NCBI RefSeq assembly: GCF_003443735.1
Contig: NZ_CP031969.1
Location: 2,604,001 to 2,668,000 of the forward strand
Direction of reading: 5' to 3'
DNA length: 64,000 bases
Source of the DNA: Streptomyces sp. CC0208
Lineage (GTDB): Bacteria; Actinomycetota; Actinomycetes; Streptomycetales; Streptomycetaceae
Numbering within the stretch: position 1 is the first letter of the stretch; each line of letters begins with the position of its first letter. This document shows positions 26,317 to 35,007 of the stretch, one piece after another. Both the position numbers and the translations under genes were made by a program. The notes below the pieces were generated by a model. That model had not been told where the DNA came from and made no database searches. It saw only the letters and a list, made by a program, of their open reading frames with translations.

Positions 26317-27117
26317 CTACTGCGCGCCGGCGTCCTGACGGAACCGCCATCCATGATCCACGGGCCCGATCCCGCCGCCCAGCGCGAATCCGGCGGCGAT
26401 CGCCCCGGTGACGTACTCCTTCGCGGCCGTCACCGCCTCCGGCACGGACCGGCCCCGCGCGAGGTGCGAGGCGATCGCGGAGGCGAGCGTGCAGCCCGTG
26501 CCGTGCGTGTGCCGGTTGTCGTGGCGGGGCGCGCGCAGCCAGTGCTCCTCGGAGCCGTCGGTGAGCAGGTCGACGGCGTCACCGGGGAGGTGACCGCCCT
26601 TGATGAGCGCCCATTTCGGCCCGTACGACAGGACGGCCGCGGCGGCCTCCCTCAGCTGATCCTCCGACTCGACCAGGACGCCGGTGAGCTGGGCAACCTC
26701 GTCGAGGTTCGGGGTGGCGACGGTGGCCACCGGGAGCAGCCGTCGCCGGACGGAATCGAGGGCTGAGGCGGCCAGCAGCGAGTCGCCGTGCTTGGAGACA
26801 CCGACCGGGTCGATCACGGCCGGGGCGTCCGTGGCGCCGATCAACTCGGCCACCGTCTCGACGAGTTCGGCCGAGGCGAGCATCCCGGTCTTGACGGCCT
26901 GGACGCCGATGTCGTCCACGACACTGCGGTACTGGGCCCGCACCGCCGCCACCGGCAGCTCCCAGGCGCCCTGTACACCGAGGGAGTTCTGCGCGGTGAC
27001 GGCGGTGACGACACTCATGCCGTGCACGCCGAGCGCGAGCATGGTCTTCAGGTCGGCCTGGATTCCGGCGCCCCCGCCGGAGTCGGAGCCGGCCACCGTG
27101 AGCACCAGGGGCCTCAC
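26317..27117 (-). CDS. thiD: Hydroxymethylpyrimidine/phosphomethylpyrimidine kinase
   Basis: ThiD phosphorylates HMP and HMP-P to supply the pyrimidine half of thiamine. The 266-aa ribokinase-fold protein has the substrate loop [30 protein letters not shown] and the C-terminal anion hole [18 protein letters not shown] chose the GTG at 27117, overlapping the thiL stop as GTGA; the frame is open further upstream only as a shadow of thiL. thiL and thiD are thus translationally coupled, joining two steps of thiamine diphosphate formation. Confidence 0.95.
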   Translation of the reverse strand: MRPLVLTVAGSDSGGGAGIQADLKTMLALGVHGMSVVTAVTAQNSLGVQGAWELPVAAVRAQYRSVVDDIGVQAVKTGMLASAELVETVAELIGATDAPAVIDPVGVSKHGDSLLAASALDSVRRRLLPVATVATPNLDEVAQLTGVLVESEDQLREAAAAVLSYGPKWALIKGGHLPGDAVDLLTDGSEEHWLRAPRHDNRHTHGTGCTLASAIASHLARGRSVPEAVTAAKEYVTGAIAAGFALGGGIGPVDHGWRFRQDAGAQ

Positions 27118-28082
27118 GACTCGATGTCCCCGCCGAAGTGGTCCCAGCCGCCCTTGCTGGTCCAGGGCGCCCCGTCGACCGTCACCTGGGGCAGCGCCGA
27201 GGGGTTGAGGACCTCGCCGATCACCTTCCAGCGGGCCGGGAGCTTCACGTCCGGCGGGAAGGTCGCCACGATCGCGTGGTCCTCGCCCCCGGTCAGCACC
27301 CACTGGATGGGGTCGACACCGACGGCCTGCCCGATGTCGTTCATCTGGGTCGGGATGTCGATCGCACCGGAGCGGATGTCGATCCGGACCTTGCTGGCCT
27401 CGGCGATGTGCCCGAGGTCGGCGATCAGTCCGTCGCTCACGTCGCACATGGCGGTCGCGCCGAGCGCGGCGGCGGCCGGGCCCGCGTGGTACGGCGGCTC
27501 GGGGCGCCGGTGCGCCTCCACGAACGCGCGGGGCGAGCGGAAGCCGCGGGCGAGCACCGCGTACCCGGCCGCGGACCAGCCCAGCCAGCCGGTCACCGCC
27601 ACGAGGTCGCCGGGCTGGGCGCCGGCCCGGGTCACCGGCTCCTGGCCCCGCAGATCACCGAGGGCGGTGATGGAGACCATGATCGTGTCCCCGCGTACGA
27701 CGTCCCCGCCGACCACCGACGCGCCCGCGACCTGGCACTCGTCGCGCAGGCCGTCCATGAGCTCCGAGGGCCAGGTCACGGGGAGTTCGGCCGGCACCAC
27801 CAGACCGAGCAGCAGGGCGGTCGGCACAGCGCCCATGGCGGCGATGTCGGCGAGGTTCTGCGCGGCCGCCTTGCGCCCGACGTCGTAGGCCGTGGACCAG
27901 TCGCGGCGGAAGTGCCGGCCCTCCAGAAGGATGTCGGTGCTCGCCACCACCCTGCGGTCCGGCGCGGCGACCACCGCGGCGTCGTCGCCGGGGCCCACCC
28001 GGACCGCCGGCGTGGTGGTGAGACGGGAGGTGAGCTCCCTGATGAGCCCGAACTCGCCGAGCTCACCAACAGTGCCCTTCAT
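27114..28082 (-). CDS. thiL: Thiamine-monophosphate kinase
   Basis: ThiL converts thiamine phosphate to thiamine diphosphate with ATP. The 322-aa protein starts [17 protein letters not shown] (ATG 28082) and shows [40 protein letters not shown] and [11 protein letters not shown], all expected ThiL boxes. A long upstream frame lacks them. It is the first gene of the thiL-thiD pair. I found no TPP riboswitch in the roughly 200 bases before it. Confidence 0.95.
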   Translation of the reverse strand: MKGTVGELGEFGLIRELTSRLTTTPAVRVGPGDDAAVVAAPDRRVVASTDILLEGRHFRRDWSTAYDVGRKAAAQNLADIAAMGAVPTALLLGLVVPAELPVTWPSELMDGLRDECQVAGASVVGGDVVRGDTIMVSITALGDLRGQEPVTRAGAQPGDLVAVTGWLGWSAAGYAVLARGFRSPRAFVEAHRRPEPPYHAGPAAAALGATAMCDVSDGLIADLGHIAEASKVRIDIRSGAIDIPTQMNDIGQAVGVDPIQWVLTGGEDHAIVATFPPDVKLPARWKVIGEVLNPSALPQVTVDGAPWTSKGGWDHFGGDIES

Positions 28083-28288
28083 TGCCCTTACGCCCCTTCT
28101 GTGCCGTGCCGTGCCCGGTCGCGCGTCATCAGTGTCCTCGATACGGTCGAGGGGACCGTGAACTTCTGTCGTATCCGCACCCCGGCACGGGTGTCCGCGT
28201 CCCCGCGGGTCTCCCCGTGACGAGCGGCGACGCGATACCGTGGCGTTCCTTTTCCCCACATGATCCTCGTGGCCGCCCTGGAGGTTCC

Positions 28289-28522
28289 GTGGTACAGGCG
28301 TACATCCTGATCCAGACGGAGGTCGGCAAGGCGTCGACCGTCGCCGAGACGATCAGCAAGCTCCCTGGAGTCATCCAGGCCGAGGACGTGACAGGACCGT
28401 ATGACGTGATCGTCCGCGCACAGGCCGACACCGTGGACGACCTCGGCCGGTTGGTGGTCGCCAAGGTCCAGCAGGTGGACGGCATCACCCGTACCCTGAC
28501 CTGCCCGGTCGTCCATCTGTAG
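28289..28522 (+). CDS. Stand-alone Lrp/AsnC effector (RAM) domain protein
   Basis: The 77-aa protein consists only of the beta-alpha-beta RAM domain that binds amino acids and makes dimers in Lrp/AsnC regulators: VVQAYILIQTEVGKAS, GVIQAEDVTGPYDVIVRAQA, DGITRTLTCPVVHL. There is no DNA-binding domain. The GTG at 28289 has ggagg 5 bases upstream. Such single-domain forms are widespread in actinobacteria and may modulate full-length Lrp proteins by forming mixed oligomers. It diverges from thiL and is 20 bases ahead of the lipoprotein gene. Confidence 0.88.
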   Translation: MVQAYILIQTEVGKASTVAETISKLPGVIQAEDVTGPYDVIVRAQADTVDDLGRLVVAKVQQVDGITRTLTCPVVHL

Positions 28523-28542
28523 CCCCCGTCTACCCTTGGCCG

Positions 28543-29025
28543 GTGAACTTCTTCCGTCACCGGCCTCTCGGTCTGTCCACGCTCGCCCTGCTGATCACGG
28601 TCGCGGGCTGCTCCTCCGCAGACGACAGCGCGTCGGCGGCGGTTCCCTCGCCGGGGGCGGGCGTCACGAAGCTGTGCCGAGAACTGGACCGGGTCCTGCC
28701 GTCCAAGGTCGACGACCAGGACCGTCGGGATCCCGAGCCCGCCTCCGCACTGACCGCGGGCTGGGGTGACCCGGCGATCATACTGCGGTGCGGTGTCGCG
28801 CGGCCCTCGAAGATGGACGATCCGGAGGCCGACGGGGTCGAGGTCGACGGGGTCGGGTGGCTGCTGGAGAAGCAGGACGACGGGTTGTTCCGGTTCACCA
28901 CGACTCTGCGCAAGGCGTATGTCGAGGTGACGATCCCCAAGGACCGCACCGCGGACGGCATGGCACCGCTGGTGGACCTGGCGTCCGGCGTGAAGAAGGC
29001 GATCCCCGAAGGGATCGCCGACTAG
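28543..29025 (+). CDS. DUF3515 family lipoprotein
   Basis: This 160-aa protein has a lipoprotein signal peptide ending in the lipobox TVAGC (Cys near residue 23) and matches the actinobacterial DUF3515 family: CRELDRVLPSKV, AGWGDPAIILRCGVARPS, and a tail with conserved WLLEKQDDGLFRFTT. It should sit on the outer face of the membrane. The GTG start at 28543 lies 20 bases after the RAM-domain gene, so both may share a message. DUF3515 genes commonly neighbour thiL and ddl in actinobacteria; function is unknown. Confidence 0.85.
   Translation: MNFFRHRPLGLSTLALLITVAGCSSADDSASAAVPSPGAGVTKLCRELDRVLPSKVDDQDRRDPEPASALTAGWGDPAIILRCGVARPSKMDDPEADGVEVDGVGWLLEKQDDGLFRFTTTLRKAYVEVTIPKDRTADGMAPLVDLASGVKKAIPEGIAD
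28998..29019 (-). terminator. UUCG-loop hairpin at the ddl 3' side
   Basis: ggcgatccc-cgaa-gggatcgcc is a perfect 9-bp hairpin; read on the minus strand the loop is C(UUCG)G. It lies within the last codons of the converging DUF3515 gene, 19 bases after the ddl stop. Confidence 0.45.
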
Positions 29026-29037
29026 TCGCCGAAACGG

Positions 29038-30195
29038 CTATCGAAGCCCGGTCGACCTGCGCAGCGCCGCCTCGATGAGCCGGTCCACCAGCTCCGGGTA
29101 GGCGATCCCGCTCTTCTCCCACATCTGCGGGTACATCGAGATCGGCGTGAAGCCCGGGAGCGTGTTGATCTCGTTGATCACGAACTCGCCGTCCTCGGTG
29201 AGGAAGAAGTCCGCGCGGACCAGGCCCTCGCAGGAGGCCGCGTCGAAGGCGTCGACGGCGAGCTTCTGGACCTCGGCCGTCTCCTCGGGCGTGAGCGGCG
29301 CCGGCACGATCCCCGGGGTCGAGTCGATGTACTTCGCCTCGAAGTCGTAGTACGCGTGCTCCTGCGGCGGGGGGATCTCGGCCGGGACCGACGCGCGCGG
29401 GCCGTCCTCGAACTCCAGGACACCGCACTCGATCTCACGGCCCCGCAGCGCCGCCTCCACGAGGATCTTCGGGTCGTGGCTCTGCGCCTCCGCGATCGCC
29501 TCGTCCAGGCCGGACAGGTCGTCGACCTTGGTGATGCCGATCGACGAACCCGCGCGCGCGGGCTTCACGAAGAGCGGCCAGCCGTGCTCACCCGCGAAGT
29601 CGACGATCTTCTTGCGGGCGGCGGACTCGTTCTGCTCCCACTCGCGCGGCCGGATCACCACGTACGGGCCGACCTTGAGCCCGAAGGACGTGAACACCCG
29701 CTTCATGTACTCCTTGTCCTGGCCGACGGCCGAGGCGAGCACACCCGAGCCGACGTACGGGACACCGGAGAGCTCCAGCAGGCCCTGGAGGGTGCCGTCC
29801 TCGCCGTAGGGGCCGTGCAGCACGGGGAAGACGACGTCGACCTCACCGAGCGCCTTGGGCACCGATCCGGGCTCGCTGTAGACGACTTCACGGTTCGCGG
29901 GGTCCACGGGGAGCACCACGCCGCCCTCGCTCGACTCGGCGAGCTCCTCGACGCTCGGCGTACGGCGCTCGGTGATCGCCATGCGTTCCGGTTCGTCGGC
30001 GGTGAGCGCCCAGCGGCCGTCCTTGGTGATGCCGATCGGCAGGACGTCGTACTTGGTCCGGTCGATGGCCCGCAGTACCGCGCCGGCGGTGACCACGGAG
30101 ATCCCGTGTTCGGAGCTGCGCCCGCCGAACACGACGGCCACGCGCGGCTTGCGAGGCGGCTGCTCAGGGTTCTGGGGGAGGTTCTCGGTGCTCAT
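29038..30195 (-). CDS. ddl: D-alanine-D-alanine ligase
   Basis: Ddl joins two D-alanines for peptidoglycan. The 385-aa ATP-grasp protein has VAVVFGGRSSEHGISVV, FPVLHGPYGEDGTLQGLLEL, PLFVKPARAGSSIGITKV and the C-terminal FVINEINTLPGFTPISMYPQ, all catalytic parts of the family. The ATG at 30195 is the natural start; the open frame continues 22 codons upstream without similarity. It is downstream of gpsA by 82 bases in the same direction, so plsC-gpsA-ddl may be one transcript joining lipid and wall precursor synthesis. Active-site residues match the D-Ala-D-Ala type (Tyr in SGVPYVGSG nearby); I see no sign of a D-Ala-D-Lac enzyme, but this is not certain from sequence alone. Confidence 0.93.
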   Translation of the reverse strand: MSTENLPQNPEQPPRKPRVAVVFGGRSSEHGISVVTAGAVLRAIDRTKYDVLPIGITKDGRWALTADEPERMAITERRTPSVEELAESSEGGVVLPVDPANREVVYSEPGSVPKALGEVDVVFPVLHGPYGEDGTLQGLLELSGVPYVGSGVLASAVGQDKEYMKRVFTSFGLKVGPYVVIRPREWEQNESAARKKIVDFAGEHGWPLFVKPARAGSSIGITKVDDLSGLDEAIAEAQSHDPKILVEAALRGREIECGVLEFEDGPRASVPAEIPPPQEHAYYDFEAKYIDSTPGIVPAPLTPEETAEVQKLAVDAFDAASCEGLVRADFFLTEDGEFVINEINTLPGFTPISMYPQMWEKSGIAYPELVDRLIEAALRRSTGLR

Positions 30196-30277
30196 ATCGC
30201 GTTGAGAGTACCCGTTGGTAGTGCCCTGAGACAGCGTCCACCCCTGCGGCGAACGAGGCAAAGAACGACGTCGTGGC

Positions 30278-31288
30278 TCAGCGTCGCTCGGGCTTCGCGC
30301 TGCGCGACATCAGCTCCTTGACGGCGACCACGGGGGACTTGCCCTCGTGCACGATGCCGACGACCGTCTCGGTGATCGGCATGTCGACGCCGTGCCTGCG
30401 GGCGAGATCCAGCACGGACTCACAGGACTTGACGCCCTCCGCGGTCTGCCGGGTGACCGCGATGGTCTCCTGGAGGGTCATGCCCTTGCCGAGGTTGGTG
30501 CCGAACGTGTGGTTGCGCGACAGCGGCGAGGAGCAGGTCGCCACCAGGTCGCCGAGACCGGCGAGTCCGGAGAAGGTCAGCGGGTCGGCGCCCATGGCGA
30601 GTCCGAGCCGGGTCGTCTCCGCGAGACCGCGCGTGATCAGCGAGCCCTTGGCGTTGTCGCCGAGTCCCATGCCGTCCGCGATGCCGACGGCGAGGCCGAT
30701 GACGTTCTTCACGGCACCGCCCAGTTCACAGCCCACCACGTCGGTGTTGGTGTAGGGGCGGAAGTACGGCGTGTGGCAGACGGCCTGCAGGCGCCGGGCC
30801 ACCGCCTCGTCGGTGCAGGCGACCACGGCGGCGGCCGGCATGCGGGCGGCGATCTCGCGCGCGAGGTTGGGCCCGGTGACCACGGCGATACGGTCGGCGC
30901 CGACCTTCGCGACGTCCTCGATCACCTCGCTCATCCGCATGGCGGAGCCGAGCTCGACGCCCTTCATGAGGGAGACGAGGACGGTGTCGGGCGCGAGCAG
31001 CGGGGTCCACTCGGCGAGGTTGGCGCGCAGGGTCTGCGAGGGGATCGACAGGATCGTGAAGTCGGCGCCGGCGGCGGCCTCGGCGGGATCCGTGGTTGCC
31101 CTGACGCCTTGCGGGAGCTCCACGCCGGGGAGGTAGTCGGGGTTGGTCCGGCTGGAGTTGATGGCCTCGGCGACCTCCGGACGACGTGCCCAGAGGGTGA
31201 CCTCGCAGCCTGCGTCGGCGAGCACGACTCCGAAGGCCGTACCCCATGAACCGGCGCTGAGAACCGCCGCCTTGACGGGCTTGCTCAC
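30278..31288 (-). CDS. gpsA: NAD(P)-dependent glycerol-3-phosphate dehydrogenase
   Basis: GpsA reduces dihydroxyacetone phosphate to sn-glycerol-3-phosphate, the backbone for phospholipids. The 336-aa protein has the Rossmann start KAAVLSAGSWGTAFGVVLAD, SLMKGVE, VVTGPNLAREIA, active-site Lys in GGAVKNVIGLAVGIADG and SRNHTFGTNLGKG. The first Gly of the usual GxGxxG is Ser here (S-A-G-S-W-G). The GTG at 31288 overlaps the plsC stop as GTGA, so gpsA is coupled to plsC, the acyltransferase that works later in the same pathway. Confidence 0.94.
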   Translation of the reverse strand: MSKPVKAAVLSAGSWGTAFGVVLADAGCEVTLWARRPEVAEAINSSRTNPDYLPGVELPQGVRATTDPAEAAAGADFTILSIPSQTLRANLAEWTPLLAPDTVLVSLMKGVELGSAMRMSEVIEDVAKVGADRIAVVTGPNLAREIAARMPAAAVVACTDEAVARRLQAVCHTPYFRPYTNTDVVGCELGGAVKNVIGLAVGIADGMGLGDNAKGSLITRGLAETTRLGLAMGADPLTFSGLAGLGDLVATCSSPLSRNHTFGTNLGKGMTLQETIAVTRQTAEGVKSCESVLDLARRHGVDMPITETVVGIVHEGKSPVVAVKELMSRSAKPERR

Positions 31289-32049
31289 TTGGTCTTCTCC
31301 CCCTCGTGGCCGTTCTGGGCGCGGGTCCGGCGCCGCTGCTCGATCCGCTCGCGGCGCGGGTCGTACGCCGTCTCGGGCGCCTTCTCGCCGCGGAGCACCT
31401 CCAGCTGGGCGGTGACGGCGGCCATGATGACCTCGGTGGCCTCCTTCAGGAGGTCCGGGGTCATCTCCTTGTCGTAGAACGGCGACAGGTCCACGGGCGG
31501 CCCCGCGAGGACGTGCGAGGTCTTGCGCGGAAGGACGTGCAGCTTCCTGGCGTACGGCGGCAGCAGTTCGTTGGCGCCCCACTGGGCGACGGGGACCACC
31601 GGGCACTTGGTCTGCAGGGCCACACGCGCGGCGCCGGTCTTGCCGACCATGGGCCACTGGGCGGGATCCCGGGTGATGGTGCCCTCGGGATAGAACGCGA
31701 CGCATTCGCCGCGCTCCACGGCCTCAATGGCGGCCCTGAACGCGCTGAGCGCGTCGGTGGTCTCGCGGTAGACGGGAATCTGCCCCGTGCCGCGCATCAT
31801 GACGCCGACGAATCCCTTGTTGAAAAGACCGCTCTTCGCGAGGAATCTCGGAACGCGGCCGGCGTTGTACTGGAAGTGCGCGTACGCGAAGGGATCGATG
31901 TGCGAATTGTGGTTGACCGCGGTGATAAATCCGCCGTCAGCCGGAATGTGCTCCATTCCACGCCAGTCCCGCTTGAGCAGAACCACGAGCGGCGGTTTGG
32001 CGATCACCGCTGCCAGGCGGTACCAGAAGCCGATTCTGCGGCGGGGCAC
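31285..32049 (-). CDS. plsC: 1-acyl-sn-glycerol-3-phosphate acyltransferase family protein
   Basis: PlsC-type enzymes add an acyl chain to (lyso)phosphatidic acid at the membrane. The 254-aa protein has the HX4D motif (VNHNSHIDPF), the RGTGQIPVYR box, the substrate motif AFYPEGTITRD and the VVPVAQWGANE segment. A hydrophobic stretch near the N-terminus (LAAVIAKPPLVVLL) could associate with the membrane. It is coupled to gpsA, which supplies the glycerol phosphate. Whether it is the main PlsC or one of several paralogues cannot be told. Confidence 0.9.
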   Translation of the reverse strand: MPRRRIGFWYRLAAVIAKPPLVVLLKRDWRGMEHIPADGGFITAVNHNSHIDPFAYAHFQYNAGRVPRFLAKSGLFNKGFVGVMMRGTGQIPVYRETTDALSAFRAAIEAVERGECVAFYPEGTITRDPAQWPMVGKTGAARVALQTKCPVVPVAQWGANELLPPYARKLHVLPRKTSHVLAGPPVDLSPFYDKEMTPDLLKEATEVIMAAVTAQLEVLRGEKAPETAYDPRRERIEQRRRTRAQNGHEGEKTK

Positions 32050-32204
32050 GCGGACACCTTCCTCTTGGGCCTGGGGGGCCGCACAAGTGTCGCCCCAGGC
32101 CGTCTGTCTGTCGAGAACACCGTACGCCCCGCCACCGACACCGCCAGATGGGGCGCGTGACGACTGAGTGACAATGGCCGGGAGAAGAGAAGGACGGAAC
32201 GCTG

Positions 32205-32843
32205 GTGCAGTGGACGTTGGTCATCCCGCTCAAACCCCTGGCGCGGGCCAAGAGCAGGCTCTCGGACACCGCCGGCGACGGGGTGCGCCCGGGTCTTGCC
32301 CTCGCCTTCGCCCAGGACACCGTGGCGGCCGCGCTGGCCTGCCCGGCAGTCGGTGATGTGGCGGTCGTCACGGACGATCCCCTGGCCGGCCGGGAGCTTG
32401 CGGCCCTGGGCGCCCACATCGTCGCCGACGAGCCCCGAGGCGGCCTCAACGCGGCTCTGGCGCACGCGGCGGCCGTCGTACGGTCCGCGCGTCCCGACAG
32501 CGCTCTCGCCGCGCTGAACGCCGATCTTCCGGCACTACGGCCGCTGGAATTGGCCCGGGTCCTCGACGCCGCCGCGGAATTCCCGCGCGCATTTCTCGCG
32601 GACGCCGCGGCAATCGGCACCACTCTGCTGGCGGCCAGGAAGGACGCGGAATTGAGTCCCGCCTTCGGCCCGGATTCACGCGCGCGTCATCGCGCCTCGG
32701 GAGCGACGGAACTCCCCATCACCGCGGTGGATTCCGTACGCCAGGACGTGGACACCGGCGAGGACCTGCGGGCCGCGCTCGCGCTCGGGGTGGGTCCCCG
32801 GACGGCCGCCGCCGCGGCGCGGTTGCTGATCCCCGGGCAGTAG
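32205..32843 (+). CDS. cofC: 2-phospho-L-lactate / phosphoenolpyruvate guanylyltransferase
   Basis: CofC (FbiD) activates a three-carbon acid, phosphoenolpyruvate in actinobacteria, with GTP as the first step of coenzyme F420 side-chain building. The 212-aa protein has the nucleotidyltransferase loop VIPLKPLARAKSRLS, VVTDDPLAG, ADEPRGGLNAALAHA, LNADLPALRP and the C-terminal DVDTGEDLRAAL. The start is GTG 32205. It diverges from plsC and is followed after 9 bases by a small gene. Other F420 genes are not in the window. Confidence 0.92.
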   Translation: MQWTLVIPLKPLARAKSRLSDTAGDGVRPGLALAFAQDTVAAALACPAVGDVAVVTDDPLAGRELAALGAHIVADEPRGGLNAALAHAAAVVRSARPDSALAALNADLPALRPLELARVLDAAAEFPRAFLADAAAIGTTLLAARKDAELSPAFGPDSRARHRASGATELPITAVDSVRQDVDTGEDLRAALALGVGPRTAAAAARLLIPGQ

Positions 32844-32852
32844 GCTGCGGCC

Positions 32853-33044
32853 ATGCAGGCGACCGCGTACACGTACGACCCCGAAAGCCGCAGCGGGCAG
32901 GTGCTCCTCGACGACGGCACCCCCGTGCCCTTCGACGCGGCGGCGTTCGACGCGGGCGGTCTGCGGCTGCTGCGTCCCGGACAGCGCGTGCGCGTCGAGA
33001 TGGCCGGGGACAAGGTCACCCTGGTGACGCTCCAGACGTTCTGA
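32853..33044 (+). CDS. Small cold-shock-like (OB-fold) protein, 63 aa
   Basis: The 63-aa protein (MQATAYTYDPESRSGQVLLD to VTLVTLQTF) has the length and strand pattern of a small OB fold: an opening strand, a D-D-G-T-P-V-P-F turn and a final strand pair RVRVEMAGDKVTLVTL. It resembles part of cold-shock domains but lacks clear RNP motifs. It follows cofC by 9 bases and so is probably co-transcribed. A perfect terminator ends the unit. Function unknown. Confidence 0.75.
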   Translation: MQATAYTYDPESRSGQVLLDDGTPVPFDAAAFDAGGLRLLRPGQRVRVEMAGDKVTLVTLQTF

Positions 33045-33063
33045 ACCCCCTTGCACACGCCGC

Positions 33064-33092
33064 GGGCCGGACTCCGATGCGGAGTCCGGCCC
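33064..33092. terminator. Hairpin terminator between cofC unit and hup
   Basis: gggccggactccg-atg-cggagtccggccc is a perfect 13-bp stem with a 3-base loop between convergent genes. Confidence 0.75.
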
Positions 33093-33115
33093 GGCGCGTG
33101 AGTACCCCTGTGCCC

Positions 33116-33763
33116 TTACCTCTTGCGGGCCGTGGTCTTCTTGGCGGTGGTGGTACGAGCCGCCGACTTCTTGGCGGGCGCCTTCTTGGCGGTGGCCTTC
33201 TTCGCCGGAGCCTTCTTGGCCGCCGTCTTCTTGGCGGTGCTCTTGTTCGCGGCGGTGGTCTTGGCGGCGGTCCCGGTGGCCTTCTTGGCGGGGGCCTTCT
33301 TCGCCGTCGTCTTCTTGGCGGTGGCCGTGGTCTTCTTGGCCGTCGTCGTCCTCGCGGTGCTCTTCTTGGCCGCGGCGGTCTTGGCGGTGGCCTTCTTGGC
33401 GGCCGCCTTCTTGACCGTGGCCGAAGCCCCGCCGGTCAGGCTGCCCTTGGGCGCCTTCTTGACCGCGACGTCGTTCTTCGGGAGCTTCTTCGTGCCGCTC
33501 ACCAGGTCCTTGAAGCCCTGGCCCGCGCGGAAGCGCGGAACGGAGGTCTTCTTGACCCGAACCCGCTCGCCCGTCTGGGGGTTGCGGGCGTAACGGGCCG
33601 GCCGGTCGACCTTCTCGAACGAACCGAAGCCGGTGACCGAGACCCGGTCGCCCGCGACCGTCGCGCGGACGATGGCGTCCAGGACCGCGTCGACCGCGTC
33701 GGCGGCCTGCTGGCGGCCGCCCACCTTGTCGGCAATCGCTTCTACGAGCTGCGCCTTGTTCAC
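33116..33763 (-). CDS. hupS: HU-family nucleoid protein with histone H1-like tail (HupS type)
   Basis: The 215-aa protein joins an HU domain (about 1-93: MNKAQLVEAIADKVGG, VTGFGSFEKVDRPARYARNP, VPRFRAGQGFKDLVSG) to a tail of about 110 residues built of Lys/Ala/Thr repeats such as AAKKAPAKKATAKK. In S. coelicolor the two-domain HupS compacts the nucleoid in spores; this is the likely orthologue. The start ATG 33763 has gaagggga upstream. The tail DNA is highly repetitive, so length may vary between strains. A good promoter lies 50-80 bases upstream. Confidence 0.92.
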   Translation of the reverse strand: MNKAQLVEAIADKVGGRQQAADAVDAVLDAIVRATVAGDRVSVTGFGSFEKVDRPARYARNPQTGERVRVKKTSVPRFRAGQGFKDLVSGTKKLPKNDVAVKKAPKGSLTGGASATVKKAAAKKATAKTAAAKKSTARTTTAKKTTATAKKTTAKKAPAKKATGTAAKTTAANKSTAKKTAAKKAPAKKATAKKAPAKKSAARTTTAKKTTARKR

Positions 33764-33814
33764 GTCTTCCCCTTCGGAGACATTGCCAGAACGAAAGTGT
33801 TCAAGCTTTTTCGC

Positions 33815-33843
33815 ACGTTAGGCAGATATATACCGCAAATCAA
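33815..33843 (-). promoter_or_regulatory. Likely hupS promoter
   Basis: On the minus strand ttgatt (33838-33843) and taacgt (33815-33820) are 17 bases apart, in an AT-rich stretch unusual for this genome, 52 bases upstream of the hupS start. Confidence 0.55.
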
Positions 33844-33900
33844 ACACGAAACGGGCTTATCACCCTTGTGCCGCAACGAACTCGACTGCTCTGGACTTGT

Positions 33901-34131
33901 TCAGCGTTCCTCTTCCGGGATTCGACCCGCGTCGAGGTCGGCCATGAACCCCTCCAGACGCCTTGTCGCTTCGACGACGTCGTGCTTGGCCGCGGCCGTA
34001 ATGACCAGCAGCTTCCGGGTCAGCGCCATCCGTACGCCCTCCGGGACTTGCAGTGCGCGCACTCTTGCGTGCGCTTCCTTGAGTTGGTCCGCGACTGCCG
34101 CATAGAGCTCGAGTTGGCCGTCGTGTTCCAT
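33901..34131 (-). CDS. Small conserved helical protein, 76 aa
   Basis: The 76-aa protein (MEHDGQLELYAAVADQLKEA to GRIPEEER) is helical and charged, without membrane segments. It seems to be conserved between hup and leuD in Streptomyces, but I know of no function. The start is ATG 34131. It reads toward hupS and lies about 280 bases from leuD, separated by the leuD terminator. Confidence 0.7.
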   Translation of the reverse strand: MEHDGQLELYAAVADQLKEAHARVRALQVPEGVRMALTRKLLVITAAAKHDVVEATRRLEGFMADLDAGRIPEEER

Positions 34132-34315
34132 GCACAGATTGTGCCATCTGGGGCGAGTTGTCGCCTGCTAGGGGTGCAACTGCCGCCTCAAACGGCCTTC
34201 CGGGCACATCCGGGAGTCACGCCTACAACAGACGCGTACCCCGACAACACCCGCCGTAACGTGGGAAGTTGAGCGGGCGTGTCGCGCGGCGCGAGGCCGT
34301 CCGGACGCAGACACG

Positions 34316-34350
34316 GCCGTACCCCCGATCGGGCTGATCGGGGGTACGGC
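34316..34350 (-). terminator. Hairpin terminator after leuCD
   Basis: gccgtacccccgatc-gggct-gatcgggggtacggc is a perfect 15-bp stem with a 5-base loop, 59 bases after the leuD stop. The 280-base gap around it (34132-34408) holds no gene. Confidence 0.7.
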
Positions 34351-34408
34351 AGGGGTGTTGAGCTGGCCGAAACTCGACCTGTTCAGTTGCTCCGAAGGAG
34401 GGGCGCGG

Positions 34409-35002
34409 TCACGCCTGCAGCGTCCTCGGCTTGTACGAGGGCCGCTTGGCCTCGTACGCGGCGATGTCGGCCTCGTTCTGGAGGGTGATGGAGATGTCGT
34501 CCAGGCCGTTGAGCAGCCGCCAACGGGCGTTCTCGTCGAGCTCGAAGGCGGCGGTGATGCCCTCGGCGCGCACCTCGCGGGCCTCCAGGTCGACCGTGAT
34601 CTCGGCCGTGGGGTCCTTCTCCGTGAGCTCCTGCAGCGCGTCCACGATCTTCTGGTCGAGAACCACCGTGAGCAGGCCGTTCTTGAGCGAGTTGCCGCGG
34701 AAGATGTCGGCGAAACGGGAGGAGATCACGGCCTTGAAGCCGTAGTTCTGCAGCGCCCACACCGCGTGCTCACGGGAGGATCCGGTGCCGAAGTCGGGGC
34801 CGGCGACCAGGACCGTGGCGCCCTTGCGCTCGGGCTGGTTGAGGATGAACTTCTCGTCCTTGCGCCAGGCCTCGAACAGTCCGTCCTCGAAACCGTCCCG
34901 GGTCACCTTCTTGAGCCAGTGAGCAGGGATGATCTGGTCGGTGTCGACGTTCGAGCGGCGCAGCGGGACGGCCCGGCCGGTGTGCGTGGTGAATGCTTCC
35001 AT
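34409..35002 (-). CDS. leuD: 3-isopropylmalate dehydratase small subunit
   Basis: LeuD with LeuC isomerises 2- to 3-isopropylmalate in leucine synthesis. The 197-aa protein has the family features [32 protein letters not shown] and [15 protein letters not shown]. It starts 5 bases after leuC, so the two subunits are made from one message. Confidence 0.96.
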   Translation of the reverse strand: MEAFTTHTGRAVPLRRSNVDTDQIIPAHWLKKVTRDGFEDGLFEAWRKDEKFILNQPERKGATVLVAGPDFGTGSSREHAVWALQNYGFKAVISSRFADIFRGNSLKNGLLTVVLDQKIVDALQELTEKDPTAEITVDLEAREVRAEGITAAFELDENARWRLLNGLDDISITLQNEADIAAYEAKRPSYKPRTLQA

Positions 35003-35007
35003 GACTC

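Noticed and set aside
28083..28288. TPP riboswitch before thiL
   Set aside because: No CUGAGA or other conserved TPP box is present in the region on the minus strand.
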